In this document: positions 32,901 through 41,874 of the stretch, piece by piece
Layout: every line of letters begins with the position of its first letter
Numbering within the stretch: position 1 is the first letter of the stretch
Made by a program: the position numbers and the translations under genes
Notes under the pieces: model-generated
What the model was told of the DNA's origin: nothing
What the model saw: the letters and a program-made list of their open reading frames with translations, nothing else
Databases searched by the model: none
Source: an uncultured Clostridium sp.
Lineage (GTDB): Bacteria > Bacillota > Clostridia > Clostridiales > Clostridiaceae
DNA length: 64,000 nucleotides
NCBI GenBank assembly: GCA_900548455.1
Contig: URKQ01000002.1
Coordinates: 1-64,000 of the forward strand
Reading direction: 5' to 3'

Positions 32901-34097
32901 CTATAATATTGCATTTAGCGCTTGATCTAAATCCGCTATTATGTCCTCTACATTTTCAAGTCCAATAGCAATTCTAATTAATCCATCGCTAATTCCTGCA
33001 ATTTCTCTTTCCTCTTTTGTGTATGGTGAATGAGTCATTGAAGCAGGATGTTGAATTAATGTTTCTGCATCTCCTAAACTAACTGCTATTTTACATAATT
33101 CAGTGCTATTTATTACCTTTTTACCTTCTTCCATTCCACCTTTAACTTCAAATGCTATTACAGCTCCTGGTAAAGACATCTGTTTTTTAGCCAAATCATA
33201 TTGTGGGAAGCTCTTTAATCCTGGATAATAAACTTTTTCTACAGCTTTATGGCATTCTAAGAATTCTGCTACCTTCATTGCATTGGAACAATGTCTATCC
33301 ATTCGAATTTCTAATGTCTTTAATCCTCTTATAATTAGAAATGCATCAAATGGGCTAAGGCATGAGCCTGTCATATCTTTTACACCAAATAATCTTACAT
33401 TCTTTATATACTCAGCACTTCCAGCTACGAATCCAGAAATTACATCTCCATGACCATTTAAGAATTTAGTTCCAGAGTGAATAACAATATCGGCACCTAA
33501 CTCTAGCGGTCTTTGTATATATGGTGTACAGAAAGTGTTATCAACCATAACTACACAATCTTCTTTTGCATGAGCAATGTTACTTATAGCTTCTATATCC
33601 GCTACTGCTAAATTAGGATTTGCAGGTGTTTCTAAGTAAACTAATTTTGTATTATCTCTCATTGCATTTTTAACTTCTTCAATATTTGTTGTATCAACAA
33701 AAGTAACCTTTACACCATACCTTGTAAGTCCATGGCATAAATATGCATAAGTACATCCATAAAGAGTTTTAGCTGCCACTACATGGTCTCCAGCCTTAAG
33801 TACTGTCCATATTGCTGAAGCTACAGCTCCAATACCAGAGCCAGTGGAAATTGCAGCTTCTGCTCCCTCTAACATAGCTATTTTTTCTTCCAGTTGAGTA
33901 TTTGTAGGATTTCCTAATCTAGAATATATATATCCACCTTCTTCTAGGGCAAATCTTCTTCCTCCTTGCTCTGCACTATCAAAAACAAATGTAGCAGTTT
34001 GATGAATTGGTGTAGCAAGAGCACCATATTGATCCTTTGCATGTCCACCATGAATTGCCTTAGTTGCAAATCCCATTGATTTTAAATCTTTTTCCAT
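32901..34097 (-). CDS. megL: Methionine gamma-lyase (Cys/Met-metabolism PLP enzyme)
   Basis: PLP enzyme of 398 residues that splits methionine into methanethiol, 2-oxobutyrate and ammonia. The internal aldimine lysine is in HSGTKFLNGHGDVI near residue 210. The YGCTYAYLCHGL segment carries the cysteine typical of methionine gamma-lyases (Cys116 in the Pseudomonas enzyme), which separates it from cystathionine gamma-synthase and beta-lyase. Other family motifs are YSRLGNPTNTQLE and PANPNLAVADIE. A strong ribosome site (AGGAGG) precedes the start. No S-box or other leader was seen. It is a single-gene unit with its own terminator. Confidence 0.87.
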   Translation of the reverse strand: MEKDLKSMGFATKAIHGGHAKDQYGALATPIHQTATFVFDSAEQGGRRFALEEGGYIYSRLGNPTNTQLEEKIAMLEGAEAAISTGSGIGAVASAIWTVLKAGDHVVAAKTLYGCTYAYLCHGLTRYGVKVTFVDTTNIEEVKNAMRDNTKLVYLETPANPNLAVADIEAISNIAHAKEDCVVMVDNTFCTPYIQRPLELGADIVIHSGTKFLNGHGDVISGFVAGSAEYIKNVRLFGVKDMTGSCLSPFDAFLIIRGLKTLEIRMDRHCSNAMKVAEFLECHKAVEKVYYPGLKSFPQYDLAKKQMSLPGAVIAFEVKGGMEEGKKVINSTELCKIAVSLGDAETLIQHPASMTHSPYTKEEREIAGISDGLIRIAIGLENVEDIIADLDQALNAIL

Positions 34098-34257
34098 TAA
34101 TATATCCTCCTAAACAAAAACATATTATTACATATATTTCTATTATAGATTATTTTTAACTTATGAGTAATGTTATCTAAAACTAATATTCTTATTTTTA
34201 CATCATTTCTACTTGTTTTTCATTTTCTTTTTTTATATTTAGTTTAATTAAACTTAA

Positions 34258-34288
34258 AAGCTGTCACACCATTCAGGTGTGACAGCTT
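34258..34288 (-). terminator. Terminator of the cheV gene
   Basis: AAGCTGTCACACC pairs with GGTGTGACAGCTT over 13 bp with a 5-base loop; on the minus strand a TTTTAAG tail follows. Confidence 0.85.
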
Positions 34289-34316
34289 ATTCTAAAGTTT
34301 CTACATAATTTTCGAA

Positions 34317-35219
34317 TTAATATAAATCACTTATAAGACCATCAATTGTTGAAACAAGTTCACCAATATCAGGTTTGCTAAGTTGTGCCTCAGCTCCTAC
34401 AGCCTCTCCCTTATGCCTTAAGTCAGCAGTAATTAAAGAAGAGAATATAACAGCTGGAAGTTTTCTTAGGACATCATCTTCCTTAATCTTTCTTATTAAA
34501 GTATGTCCATCCATTTGTGGCATTTCAATATCTGATATCAACACTTGAACATCTTCAATAAATCTTTCACCCTTTTTATCAACTAACTTTTTAAGATAAT
34601 CTAATGCTTGTTTCCCATCATCAAAGAAAGTTAAATCTTTAAATCCAGCCTTATAGAGTGTATCTTTTAGAAGTTTTCTTATTAAAGCAGAATCATCGGC
34701 TAAAACAAGTTTAATCCCTGTCCTATCTTTATATTCAACTTTAGCTACTCTTTCTTCGCTTATACCAGTACTTGGATTTATATCTGTTACGATTTTCTCA
34801 AAATCTAAAAGTAAAATTATCTTACTATTTAAAAGTATATTTCCTATAACTAACGAATTTATAGAAATATCATCTGGTTTAATTATCTTATCCCATCCAA
34901 TTCGATGAATTCCTACTATACTATCTACATTAAAGGCTACCTTAACTCTATTAAACTCACAAACAATAGTTTTAAAGTTCTTTCCCTTACTCATTTCTCC
35001 ATCTAAAATACGCTTTAAATCTACCAAAGTTATAATTTCATCTCTACACAAAATTAAACCTGCAACAAAAGGATGACTTTGTGGTAATCTAGTTAAATTA
35101 TCTACTTCCAATACCTCTTTTACTTTTATAACATTAATTGCATAGTGTTTATTTCCGATTATAAATTCTAAAACTTCAAGTTCTCCAGTTCCTGATTCCA
35201 ACAATATATTAGTATTCAT
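34317..35219 (-). CDS. cheV: Chemotaxis coupling protein CheV (CheW-receiver fusion)
   Basis: A 300-residue protein with an N-terminal CheW domain (VLEFIIGNKHYAINVIKVKEV, VAGLILCRDEIITLVDLKRI) and a C-terminal receiver domain (KLVLADDSALIRKLL, phospho-acceptor Asp in VLISDIEMPQMDG, PAVIFSSL and the Lys in QLSKPDIGELV). It couples chemoreceptors to CheA and adapts the signal when phosphorylated. It stands alone here with no other chemotaxis genes in the window, which implies a motile or at least chemosensory organism. Confidence 0.93.
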   Translation of the reverse strand: MNTNILLESGTGELEVLEFIIGNKHYAINVIKVKEVLEVDNLTRLPQSHPFVAGLILCRDEIITLVDLKRILDGEMSKGKNFKTIVCEFNRVKVAFNVDSIVGIHRIGWDKIIKPDDISINSLVIGNILLNSKIILLLDFEKIVTDINPSTGISEERVAKVEYKDRTGIKLVLADDSALIRKLLKDTLYKAGFKDLTFFDDGKQALDYLKKLVDKKGERFIEDVQVLISDIEMPQMDGHTLIRKIKEDDVLRKLPAVIFSSLITADLRHKGEAVGAEAQLSKPDIGELVSTIDGLISDLY

Positions 35220-35364
35220 CTTCTACACCCCTCATATTTAGAATAACTAGTTTCTTGATAAATTCTTAAATTAATTTTAATTTTCACAAATAATAGTTAC
35301 CTAATTATCGGCCTTTTCTATGAATAATTAATATATAAATTGAAATAAACATTATTCATATAGT

Positions 35365-36051
35365 TTACTTATCTTGCCTTTTTTCCATTCTACACCAACT
35401 TATAAATCCATACACATCATTGCAAAAGAAAATTCCAAAACATATTATCATAGGAAAATATGTTATATTGTCTACCGTAGCAAAAATCCAAAGTATAATT
35501 AGAACAATATCATTAGCAGCATATGCAATTGCATAAAAAGTACTTCTAAATAGCATTAAATACGATGCAAGAAAACTTGTTGCAATTGAAACTGTACTAA
35601 AAAACAGATTTTCAGTGTTAAAGTATCTAAGAATAAAATAGAAAATATATGTTATTCCTACTGTTAACAAAATCATATATATTGTTTTCTTTACTCCTAG
35701 TTTTGCAGTTTTAACCTCTGATTGATTTCCTTCATATGGATGTTTTATCCATGAAATAACTGTAAGCACTGAAATTGGTGCTGTCATACCAAGATATGTT
35801 ATCATTTCTCCATAATAATGAAATTGCACCGAAATTATCGCATATATTATACTAAATATCACCATTAGCACTTGTCCAATAACTGCTCCCCTCGCAACAA
35901 ATATCAATGATGTTGCACCTACTAAAGATGCAACTAATGTTAATGGATTTCCTGATTTACTTATAAAGAATGAACTAGTTATTACAAAAATTGATATAAT
36001 CCATAATCTTCGTTCGAATCTTGTAAGCATTTTAAATGGGTTGTATCTCAT
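35365..36051 (-). CDS. pnuC: Nicotinamide riboside transporter PnuC family
   Basis: Integral membrane transporter of 228 residues with seven hydrophobic segments. The arrangement TSLIFVARGAVIGQVLMVIF, SVQFHYYGEMITYLGMTAPI and a late NDIVLIILWIFATVDN is typical of PnuC, which lets vitamin B3 nucleosides diffuse in before they are phosphorylated. The start at 36051 follows GAGGAGG by 8 bases; the longer frame runs through the ribosome site. A terminator hairpin sits immediately upstream, suggesting attenuation in the leader. The ligand could also be a related nucleoside vitamin. Confidence 0.88.
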   Translation of the reverse strand: MRYNPFKMLTRFERRLWIISIFVITSSFFISKSGNPLTLVASLVGATSLIFVARGAVIGQVLMVIFSIIYAIISVQFHYYGEMITYLGMTAPISVLTVISWIKHPYEGNQSEVKTAKLGVKKTIYMILLTVGITYIFYFILRYFNTENLFFSTVSIATSFLASYLMLFRSTFYAIAYAANDIVLIILWIFATVDNITYFPMIICFGIFFCNDVYGFISWCRMEKRQDK

Positions 36052-36068
36052 AATTGCTTCCTCCTCAA

Positions 36069-36151
36069 CAAAAAAGAGCATCCGCTATACACATCTTCTA
36101 AGACCTAATGATGTGCAAGCGAATGCTTATTACATTCCTACCCGGTGGTAG
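36069..36151 (-). promoter_or_regulatory. Attenuator-like leader of pnuC
   Basis: On the minus strand three hairpins follow one another: CTACC/GGTAG (36151-36138), GAATG/CATTC (36137-36121), and AGCATTCGCT...CACATC pairing with GATGTG...AGCGGATGCT (36127-36077), the last followed by CTTTTTTG just before the ribosome site. The second and third hairpins share CATTC and exclude one another, an antiterminator/terminator pair. No known aptamer (including NAD+-II and TPP) was recognised upstream. The 300-bp gap to the divergent alcohol dehydrogenase holds promoters for both genes but nothing else seen. Confidence 0.55.
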
Positions 36152-36352
36152 AGTTTTATATACTTAGCTATGTTTAACAGTTTATCATAAATTTATGTAA
36201 TCATCAACTAACTTTTACACAACGTGGTTCTTTGTTTTTATAATGCTTAAATATTTGAGGTATGATTCTTAAATATATAAAGTTAAGTGTATTACACAAT
36301 AGGAGAAACAAATTGTATAATGTATCTATACACGTTGAAAGGATGATGATTT

Positions 36353-37450
36353 ATGAACTTTAAATATTCAATGCCTACTAAAATATATTTCGGTGAAGAG
36401 TCAATTCTAAAAAACAAAGAAGTTTTCAGTACTCTAGGAAGAAAAGCTTTAATTGTTACTGGGAAAAATTCAGCGAAACAGAATGGTTCCTATGATGATG
36501 TTGTTAAAACCCTTTGTGAAATGAAAATAGAGCATGTTCTTTTTGACGAAGTGGAAGAAAACCCTTCCTTAGAAACTATAGAAAAGGGTAGTAACCTCGG
36601 TAAAGCTAATAATGTAGATTTTGTCATAGGCATAGGCGGCGGTTCCCCTATGGATGCTTCAAAGGCTATGGCTGTTTTTATAAAAAATCCAGAGATTGAT
36701 ATAGATACTATCTTTTCCGGAAAACAGCTAGAAAATATCCCTGTAGTTGCAGTAGCAACAACTGCTGGAACAGGCTCCGAAGTGACTCAATATAGTATTG
36801 TAACTTCAAATAAAGAAAAAACAAAGAAAAATTTAGGTCAATCAGTATTTCCTGCGGCCGCTTTTCTTGATAGCAAATATACCTTTGATTTACCCTACAA
36901 TATAACTGTAAATACGTCTATTGATGCTTTTACTCATTTAGTTGAGGGATATCTAAATGCAAATAGTACCTATATGTCTGAACTTTATGGTGAAAAAGGC
37001 TTTGAGCTATTTAAAGATTGCTTTAAGAACCTTTTAAATAAAAATTTAGATAAAGACTTTAGAAGTAACGTTATGTTAGCCTCAACTTTAGCTGGAATAC
37101 AAATATCTCAAACTGGAACCTCATTGCCTCATGGTATGGGTTACTCACTTACCTACTTTAAGGGCCTTCCCCATGGTTTAGCTAACGGAATATTAACAAT
37201 AGAATATTTAAAATCTTTTAAAGACAAAAGAAAAATTGATAAAATGCTTAAAATCCTTGGATTAAATACCTTAAATGAATTGGGAGAAATCTTCACAAAG
37301 TTAGTTCAGGTAGATATTGATATAACTAAGGAAGAAATAATGGAATATTCACAGGCTTTTGTTTCTAATAAGGGTAAATTAAAAAACCATCCAGAAGAAG
37401 TATCTCTAGAAGATATAGTAAGAATCTATAGTAACAGTCTTCTAAAATAA
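36353..37450 (+). CDS. Iron-containing alcohol dehydrogenase
   Basis: NAD(P)H-dependent dehydrogenase of 365 residues in the group of clostridial butanol dehydrogenases. The cofactor region is VIGIGGGSPMDASKAMA near residue 95; metal ligands are the Asp and His in NTSIDAFTHLVEGY (about 185-200) and the two histidines in LPHGMGYSLTYFKGLPHGL (about 258-275). A good ribosome site (GAAAGGATGATG) precedes the ATG. It is the only complete plus-strand gene and is divergent from pnuC. It reduces aldehydes to alcohols in fermentation; the exact substrate is not readable. Confidence 0.9.
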   Translation: MNFKYSMPTKIYFGEESILKNKEVFSTLGRKALIVTGKNSAKQNGSYDDVVKTLCEMKIEHVLFDEVEENPSLETIEKGSNLGKANNVDFVIGIGGGSPMDASKAMAVFIKNPEIDIDTIFSGKQLENIPVVAVATTAGTGSEVTQYSIVTSNKEKTKKNLGQSVFPAAAFLDSKYTFDLPYNITVNTSIDAFTHLVEGYLNANSTYMSELYGEKGFELFKDCFKNLLNKNLDKDFRSNVMLASTLAGIQISQTGTSLPHGMGYSLTYFKGLPHGLANGILTIEYLKSFKDKRKIDKMLKILGLNTLNELGEIFTKLVQVDIDITKEEIMEYSQAFVSNKGKLKNHPEEVSLEDIVRIYSNSLLK

Positions 37451-37464
37451 GCTCTTTATATTTT

Positions 37465-37506
37465 AAAGGGATTATAACTGCAAGTTTTTGTAGTTATAAT
37501 CCCTTT
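37465..37506. terminator. Bidirectional terminator between the alcohol dehydrogenase and ABC exporter genes
   Basis: A 15-bp stem, AAAGGGATTATAACT with AGTTATAATCCCTTT, T-rich on both sides, between two convergent genes. Confidence 0.88.
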
Positions 37507-37512
37507 CTTACT

Positions 37513-39249
37513 TTATGCTGAATATTTCCAACCAATTGCTTCCTTTCGTCCAATTATAAAGTCCGAGTAAATTCCCTTTTGTTGTATCAGTTCCTTATGT
37601 CTTCCTTCTTGCACTATTTCTCCATTATCTATAACAATAATCTGATCTGCATGACGAACAGTCTTTAAGCGGTGGGCAATCATAATAATTGTTTTATCAT
37701 GCATAAGTGATTCCATAGCCTTTTGTAATTTATCTTCATTTTCAGGATCCACATTGGCAGTTGCTTCATCAAAAATTACAATTGGTGCATTTTTAAGCAT
37801 TGCTCGAGCAATAGAAATACGCTGTTTTTCCCCTCCTGATAAAGATGCACCACCCTCACCAATCATGGTTTTATATCCTTCTGGCAATGTTTTAATGAAC
37901 TCATGACAGCATGACTTCTTTGCAGCTTCTACCACTTGTGCATGTGTAGCACTTGGCATACCAAATTTAATATTATTTTCTATAGTATCTGCAAATAGAT
38001 AGACATCTTGAAATACAATACTTACTTGATTCATTAAAGATTCAAGTGTATAATTCTTAACATTATATCCTCCGATTAATATTTCTCCACTATCTACATC
38101 CCAGAACCTTGCAAGAAGATTACAAAGTGTTGTCTTTCCAGATCCACTTGGACCAATAATTGCAGTGGTTGTTTTATCTCCTATATTTAGATTTACGTTA
38201 TTAATAATCTTTTTATTTTCATAGGAAAAAGATACATCTTTAAATTCAATATCATGACATTTTGGATTTAATTCCTTTCCCTTACTATCCATTTCAGGAA
38301 TAAAGTCTGTTTCATCAGCCTGATCCATAGAACTGCTGACAACTCTCATAATAGATAAACCACTTCCAGCTGACTCTATCTGTGAAAAGATAATAAATGA
38401 CATAATAACGACCATAAGTGCATCTGCTATAATCATACTTCCATTGAGATAAAAAACAGTACCTAAAAGTATCATCCCAATGCTGAATAAATGAAGTACC
38501 ATACCTTGTCCTATTATGTATGGTGTGAATAAATGTTCCATATCCAAATTGCTTTTTCTATTATATTCTAGAGCCTTTTGTGTCTTCTTATCACCATGTC
38601 CAGTAAGATTAAAAGATTTAATTACACTCATCCCTTGTACATGCTCTAGTACTGCATCAACAAGTTTCGCTTTAGAATCCTGCCTTTTAGGTGCAAACTG
38701 TTCTGATTTTTTCTGCATCTTTGATGTTATAATTAGATATATTGCTACTCCAATTACCACTACTACTCCAATACGCATATCCCATATTAATGTCATTACT
38801 GCAAATACAATGGTATTGATAAACCCACTAAGAATTCCCACAAGTACCATGGGGGCAATTGTCTCTACATCATCTAATATAGTTGTACAAATTCCTGTGA
38901 TTTCTCCCAGGTTATTTTTGTTGAAATATCCCATAGGAACACTTTTCAACTTATTTCCTATTACAATTCGTTTATTAGAAGCCATAAAGTAACCTGCATG
39001 TGTCTGTTGCAACTGAGAAAAATATTTTGTTGCTGCTCGGCCTATAATACTTATTACTAGAAAAATTAGAGCTTTAATAGCCGCTTCATTGCCCATATCA
39101 TGTTCTGTTAATGCTACTACAACACAATAAATAGCTCCTATTTGAAACATATTAAATATGGCAAAAATAAAATTTAATACTATGGATTTTTTTATGTTTG
39201 ATTTTTCTTCTCCCGCAAATGTCCAAATTCTCTTTAATACTTGTATCAT
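37513..39249 (-). CDS. ABC exporter half-transporter, second subunit
   Basis: Fused membrane/ATPase half-transporter of 578 residues: six membrane segments in the first 310 residues, then Walker A GPSGSGKTT near 365, Q-loop VFQDVYLF, signature LSGGEKQR near 465, Walker B PIVIFDEATANVD and the H-loop IAHRLKT. It overlaps the partner gene by 4 bp and forms a heterodimer with it. Pairs of this kind with a TetR gene upstream include drug exporters, and also siderophore systems such as IrtAB and YbtPQ. The DtxR-like palindrome before the partner gene favours an iron-linked role. Confidence 0.88.
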   Translation of the reverse strand: MIQVLKRIWTFAGEEKSNIKKSIVLNFIFAIFNMFQIGAIYCVVVALTEHDMGNEAAIKALIFLVISIIGRAATKYFSQLQQTHAGYFMASNKRIVIGNKLKSVPMGYFNKNNLGEITGICTTILDDVETIAPMVLVGILSGFINTIVFAVMTLIWDMRIGVVVVIGVAIYLIITSKMQKKSEQFAPKRQDSKAKLVDAVLEHVQGMSVIKSFNLTGHGDKKTQKALEYNRKSNLDMEHLFTPYIIGQGMVLHLFSIGMILLGTVFYLNGSMIIADALMVVIMSFIIFSQIESAGSGLSIMRVVSSSMDQADETDFIPEMDSKGKELNPKCHDIEFKDVSFSYENKKIINNVNLNIGDKTTTAIIGPSGSGKTTLCNLLARFWDVDSGEILIGGYNVKNYTLESLMNQVSIVFQDVYLFADTIENNIKFGMPSATHAQVVEAAKKSCCHEFIKTLPEGYKTMIGEGGASLSGGEKQRISIARAMLKNAPIVIFDEATANVDPENEDKLQKAMESLMHDKTIIMIAHRLKTVRHADQIIVIDNGEIVQEGRHKELIQQKGIYSDFIIGRKEAIGWKYSA

Positions 39250-40988
39250 GCTGCTTCACCATCCTTTGCCCCAACATGTGCTTCCCACATAGATTTATAC
39301 AACTCACACTCTTCTAACAATGTTTCATGGGTTCCTTCAGCTTTAATTTGTCCATGATTTACTACAACAATCTGATCAGCATCTATAATAGTTGATAATC
39401 TATGAGCAATTATTATTACTGTTTTGCCATTTATTAATTTTGACACAGCCTTTTGAATTATAGCTTCATTTTCCGGATCAATATAGGCTGTTGCTTCATC
39501 AAGTATAACTATTGGTGAATCTTTTAGCATTGCCCTAGCAATTGCTATCCGCTGTTTCTCTCCACCAGACAAATGAGCACCACCGCCACCTACAACGGTA
39601 TCATATCCATTTTCAAGTGTTTTAATAAAACTGTCACACCCTGCTGCTTTAGCCACCTTAATAACCTCATTATCTGTTGCATTCTGATTTCCCATACGAA
39701 TATTCTCTTTTATTGTAGTATCAAACAGATAATTATCCTGTGATACAAATGCCACCTGATCATAAAGTTGCTTTAATGGTATATCTTTTTCATCTATGCC
39801 TCCTAAAGTTATTTTTCCAGATGTAACATCCCAAAATCCAGCAATCAATTTTGCTATTGTTGATTTTCCACTACCACTTGGCCCCACCAATGCCACCATA
39901 TCTCCAGATTTCATTGATAAATTAACATGGTGTAAAATCTCTTTGTCCTCATGGTATCCAAAACTTACATCGTCTAAGATAATATCCTGATTCTTTAGCA
40001 CAACATCCTCACTTCCATGTTCTTGCTCTTCACCCTGTAAAATAGCATCTACACTTTCCACCGTAGTTCCAACTTTAGCAAGGCTATCTATAAAATTCAT
40101 AGCTTTAATCAAAGGTTCTGTAATTCCTAATGATAGGATAATTGTGATGATAAACGTTTCTATTGAAATATGACCTGCATTATACAAAAGCCACCCACTA
40201 GGTAAAATAGTAATCATTGTTGTTGGCATAATTACATTTGCAATAGAAATAGGAAGCTGACAGCTTTTCATCCAATTATAATAATAGGAAGCATTTGCAT
40301 TCACGTGATCTTCATATTTTTCATAAGATGATGCTCCTTGATTAAATGCTTTGATTACTTTAATTCCTCTTATATATTCCACAATAGTTTCATTCATTCG
40401 CTTAGTTGTTTTAACTGCACCTTCATATTTGTTACTGTAATCCTTCATTGCATATCCCATAAAAAATATTCCAACAGGAATTGAAACAATAGATAATAAT
40501 GCCATGCGCCAATCTAGTACAAATAAATAAATAAAAATTAGAATAGGTACTACAATATTGGATGTCATTTCTGGAAATACGTGAGCCAATGATGTTTCCA
40601 TACTTTCTACTTGATCTACAATCATCTGCTTTATCTGCCCACTTGAAGTATCAATTACTGTTCCCAATGGCATCTTCGGTAATTTTTCCAATACTTTTTG
40701 ACGAATGGTTTTTAATATAGAAAATGCAGCTTTATGGGATTCTCCAAGTGCCAAATTATATAAAACTTCACGAATTGTAAATCCTATAAGAGCTACTAGA
40801 CACCAAAGTAAATAAAATGACATGTCTGTTTCTCTTTGAATTAGTCCAATTACAATTTTTGTTGCACAGAAATATGGTATCATCCCACCTAATACACCTA
40901 TAAAAGCTAGTATAATTGCTTTTATCAGCCTACCGTGCTCATCCACTCCCAATTCCCATAACCTTAACATAGGGTTCTTTTTTTTCAT
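39246..40988 (-). CDS. ABC exporter half-transporter, first subunit
   Basis: Half-transporter of 580 residues with an exporter-type membrane domain (about 20-310) and an ATPase domain: Walker A GPSGSGKST near 365, Q-loop AFVSQDNYLF, signature HLSGGEKQRIAIARAM and Walker B PIVILDEATAYIDPENE with H-loop IAHRLST. Both ATP sites of the pair look catalytically intact. It starts nine bases after AAGGAGGAG. A terminator separates it from the TetR gene, and the palindrome at 41008 is placed between promoter and ribosome site, so repression can act there. Confidence 0.88.
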   Translation of the reverse strand: MKKKNPMLRLWELGVDEHGRLIKAIILAFIGVLGGMIPYFCATKIVIGLIQRETDMSFYLLWCLVALIGFTIREVLYNLALGESHKAAFSILKTIRQKVLEKLPKMPLGTVIDTSSGQIKQMIVDQVESMETSLAHVFPEMTSNIVVPILIFIYLFVLDWRMALLSIVSIPVGIFFMGYAMKDYSNKYEGAVKTTKRMNETIVEYIRGIKVIKAFNQGASSYEKYEDHVNANASYYYNWMKSCQLPISIANVIMPTTMITILPSGWLLYNAGHISIETFIITIILSLGITEPLIKAMNFIDSLAKVGTTVESVDAILQGEEQEHGSEDVVLKNQDIILDDVSFGYHEDKEILHHVNLSMKSGDMVALVGPSGSGKSTIAKLIAGFWDVTSGKITLGGIDEKDIPLKQLYDQVAFVSQDNYLFDTTIKENIRMGNQNATDNEVIKVAKAAGCDSFIKTLENGYDTVVGGGGAHLSGGEKQRIAIARAMLKDSPIVILDEATAYIDPENEAIIQKAVSKLINGKTVIIIAHRLSTIIDADQIVVVNHGQIKAEGTHETLLEECELYKSMWEAHVGAKDGEAA

Positions 40989-41007
40989 ATACTCTCCTCC
41001 TTATGGT

Positions 41008-41023
41008 GTTAGTTAAAACTAAC
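41008..41023. promoter_or_regulatory. DtxR-like operator, site 3 (ABC exporter)
   Basis: GTTAGTTAAAACTAAC, a perfect 7-bp inverted repeat around two bases, located 20 bp before the exporter start codon. It matches site 2 at 14 of 16 positions and site 1 in the half-site cores. Confidence 0.65.
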
Positions 41024-41036
41024 TCACCCTTTTATT

Positions 41037-41080
41037 TTAAGGCTGCCTATTCCGCATTATATCTGCAACGGCAGCCTTAA
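41037..41080 (-). terminator. Terminator of the TetR gene, with a TATAAT in its loop
   Basis: TTAAGGCTGCC pairs with GGCAGCCTTAA over 11 bp with a 22-base loop, followed on the minus strand by AATAAAAG. The loop contains TATAAT, which may be the -10 box for the ABC exporter genes. Confidence 0.7.
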
Positions 41081-41084
41081 CTTC

Positions 41085-41711
41085 TTATTCCTCCTGGGGA
41101 CTTAAAATTACCTCATATCCTTTTTGATGATACTTTTGTAAAATTGTAACGTATTTTATTGCATTTTCCTTAGACATCTTATGTCGTACAATTTCAAACA
41201 TCCCATCAAAAAATGACCTAGTTACTATATGAATTAGCTCCTCTGGAATAATCTTTTCATTTATACTTGTACAACCTGTTGTTTTCATAAACTTATAAGT
41301 ATACTCCACTTCAATATTTACAAGTTCCTCTAAAAAGTCATAGAAACAAGTTCCGTATGAAGCATCTAGTAACAACTGAACTTCCTCGAAATGATTATAT
41401 ATAAAATCCACCATATCTAATGCACCTTTTTTGCTATAATTAATCATTTCCCTACTTTGTTCATCGGGAGTCTTTTGACTAAATGTTTCTTCAATTGTAA
41501 AAAAATATGCTTTCATCTCATTTGCAACAGGTTCAACAAGAGCTCTAAACAAACCTTCTTTATCTCCAAATCTGGTATAAATAGATCCTGTTGTTGTATT
41601 TGCATCAGTTGCAATGTTACGTAGAGATGCATCAATAAAACCCTTATTTAAAAATTCTCTTTTTGCGCATGACAGTATATTGTCATAAACGCCCTCTTTT
41701 TGTTTTGCCAT
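41085..41711 (-). CDS. TetR-family transcriptional regulator
   Basis: Repressor of 208 residues. The N-terminal helix-turn-helix is typical: ILSCAKREFLNKGF, then ASLRNIATDANTTTGSIYTRFGDKEGLFRAL. The helical ligand-binding part follows. It is encoded upstream of and in line with the heterodimeric ABC exporter and is the obvious candidate for local control of it. The DtxR-like palindrome before the exporter is shared with the flavodoxin operon, so that site is more likely read by a second, global regulator. The ligand is unknown. Confidence 0.9.
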   Translation of the reverse strand: MAKQKEGVYDNILSCAKREFLNKGFIDASLRNIATDANTTTGSIYTRFGDKEGLFRALVEPVANEMKAYFFTIEETFSQKTPDEQSREMINYSKKGALDMVDFIYNHFEEVQLLLDASYGTCFYDFLEELVNIEVEYTYKFMKTTGCTSINEKIIPEELIHIVTRSFFDGMFEIVRHKMSKENAIKYVTILQKYHQKGYEVILSPQEE

Positions 41712-41824
41712 AATCTTCTCCTAATACATTCATAACATCGTTTTATAACACCGTTATGAATATACCATAAAAAAATATAGTAGTCAATATTTTCTATCAT
41801 ATACATTTATTTAAGGTAAAATTT

Positions 41825-41848
41825 TAGCACCAGTAAAAACTGGTGCTA
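41825..41848 (-). terminator. Hairpin terminator of the rlmD-like gene
   Basis: TAGCACCAGT pairs with ACTGGTGCTA over 10 bp with a four-base loop; a weak AAAATTTT tail follows on the minus strand. Confidence 0.65.
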
Positions 41849-41874
41849 ATGATTAAACTGTTTTGGGTTAACAC

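Noticed and set aside
41008..41023. Palindrome as operator of the adjacent TetR only
   Set aside because: The same palindrome occurs twice before the flavodoxin operon 8 kb away, which has no TetR gene; a global regulator explains all three.
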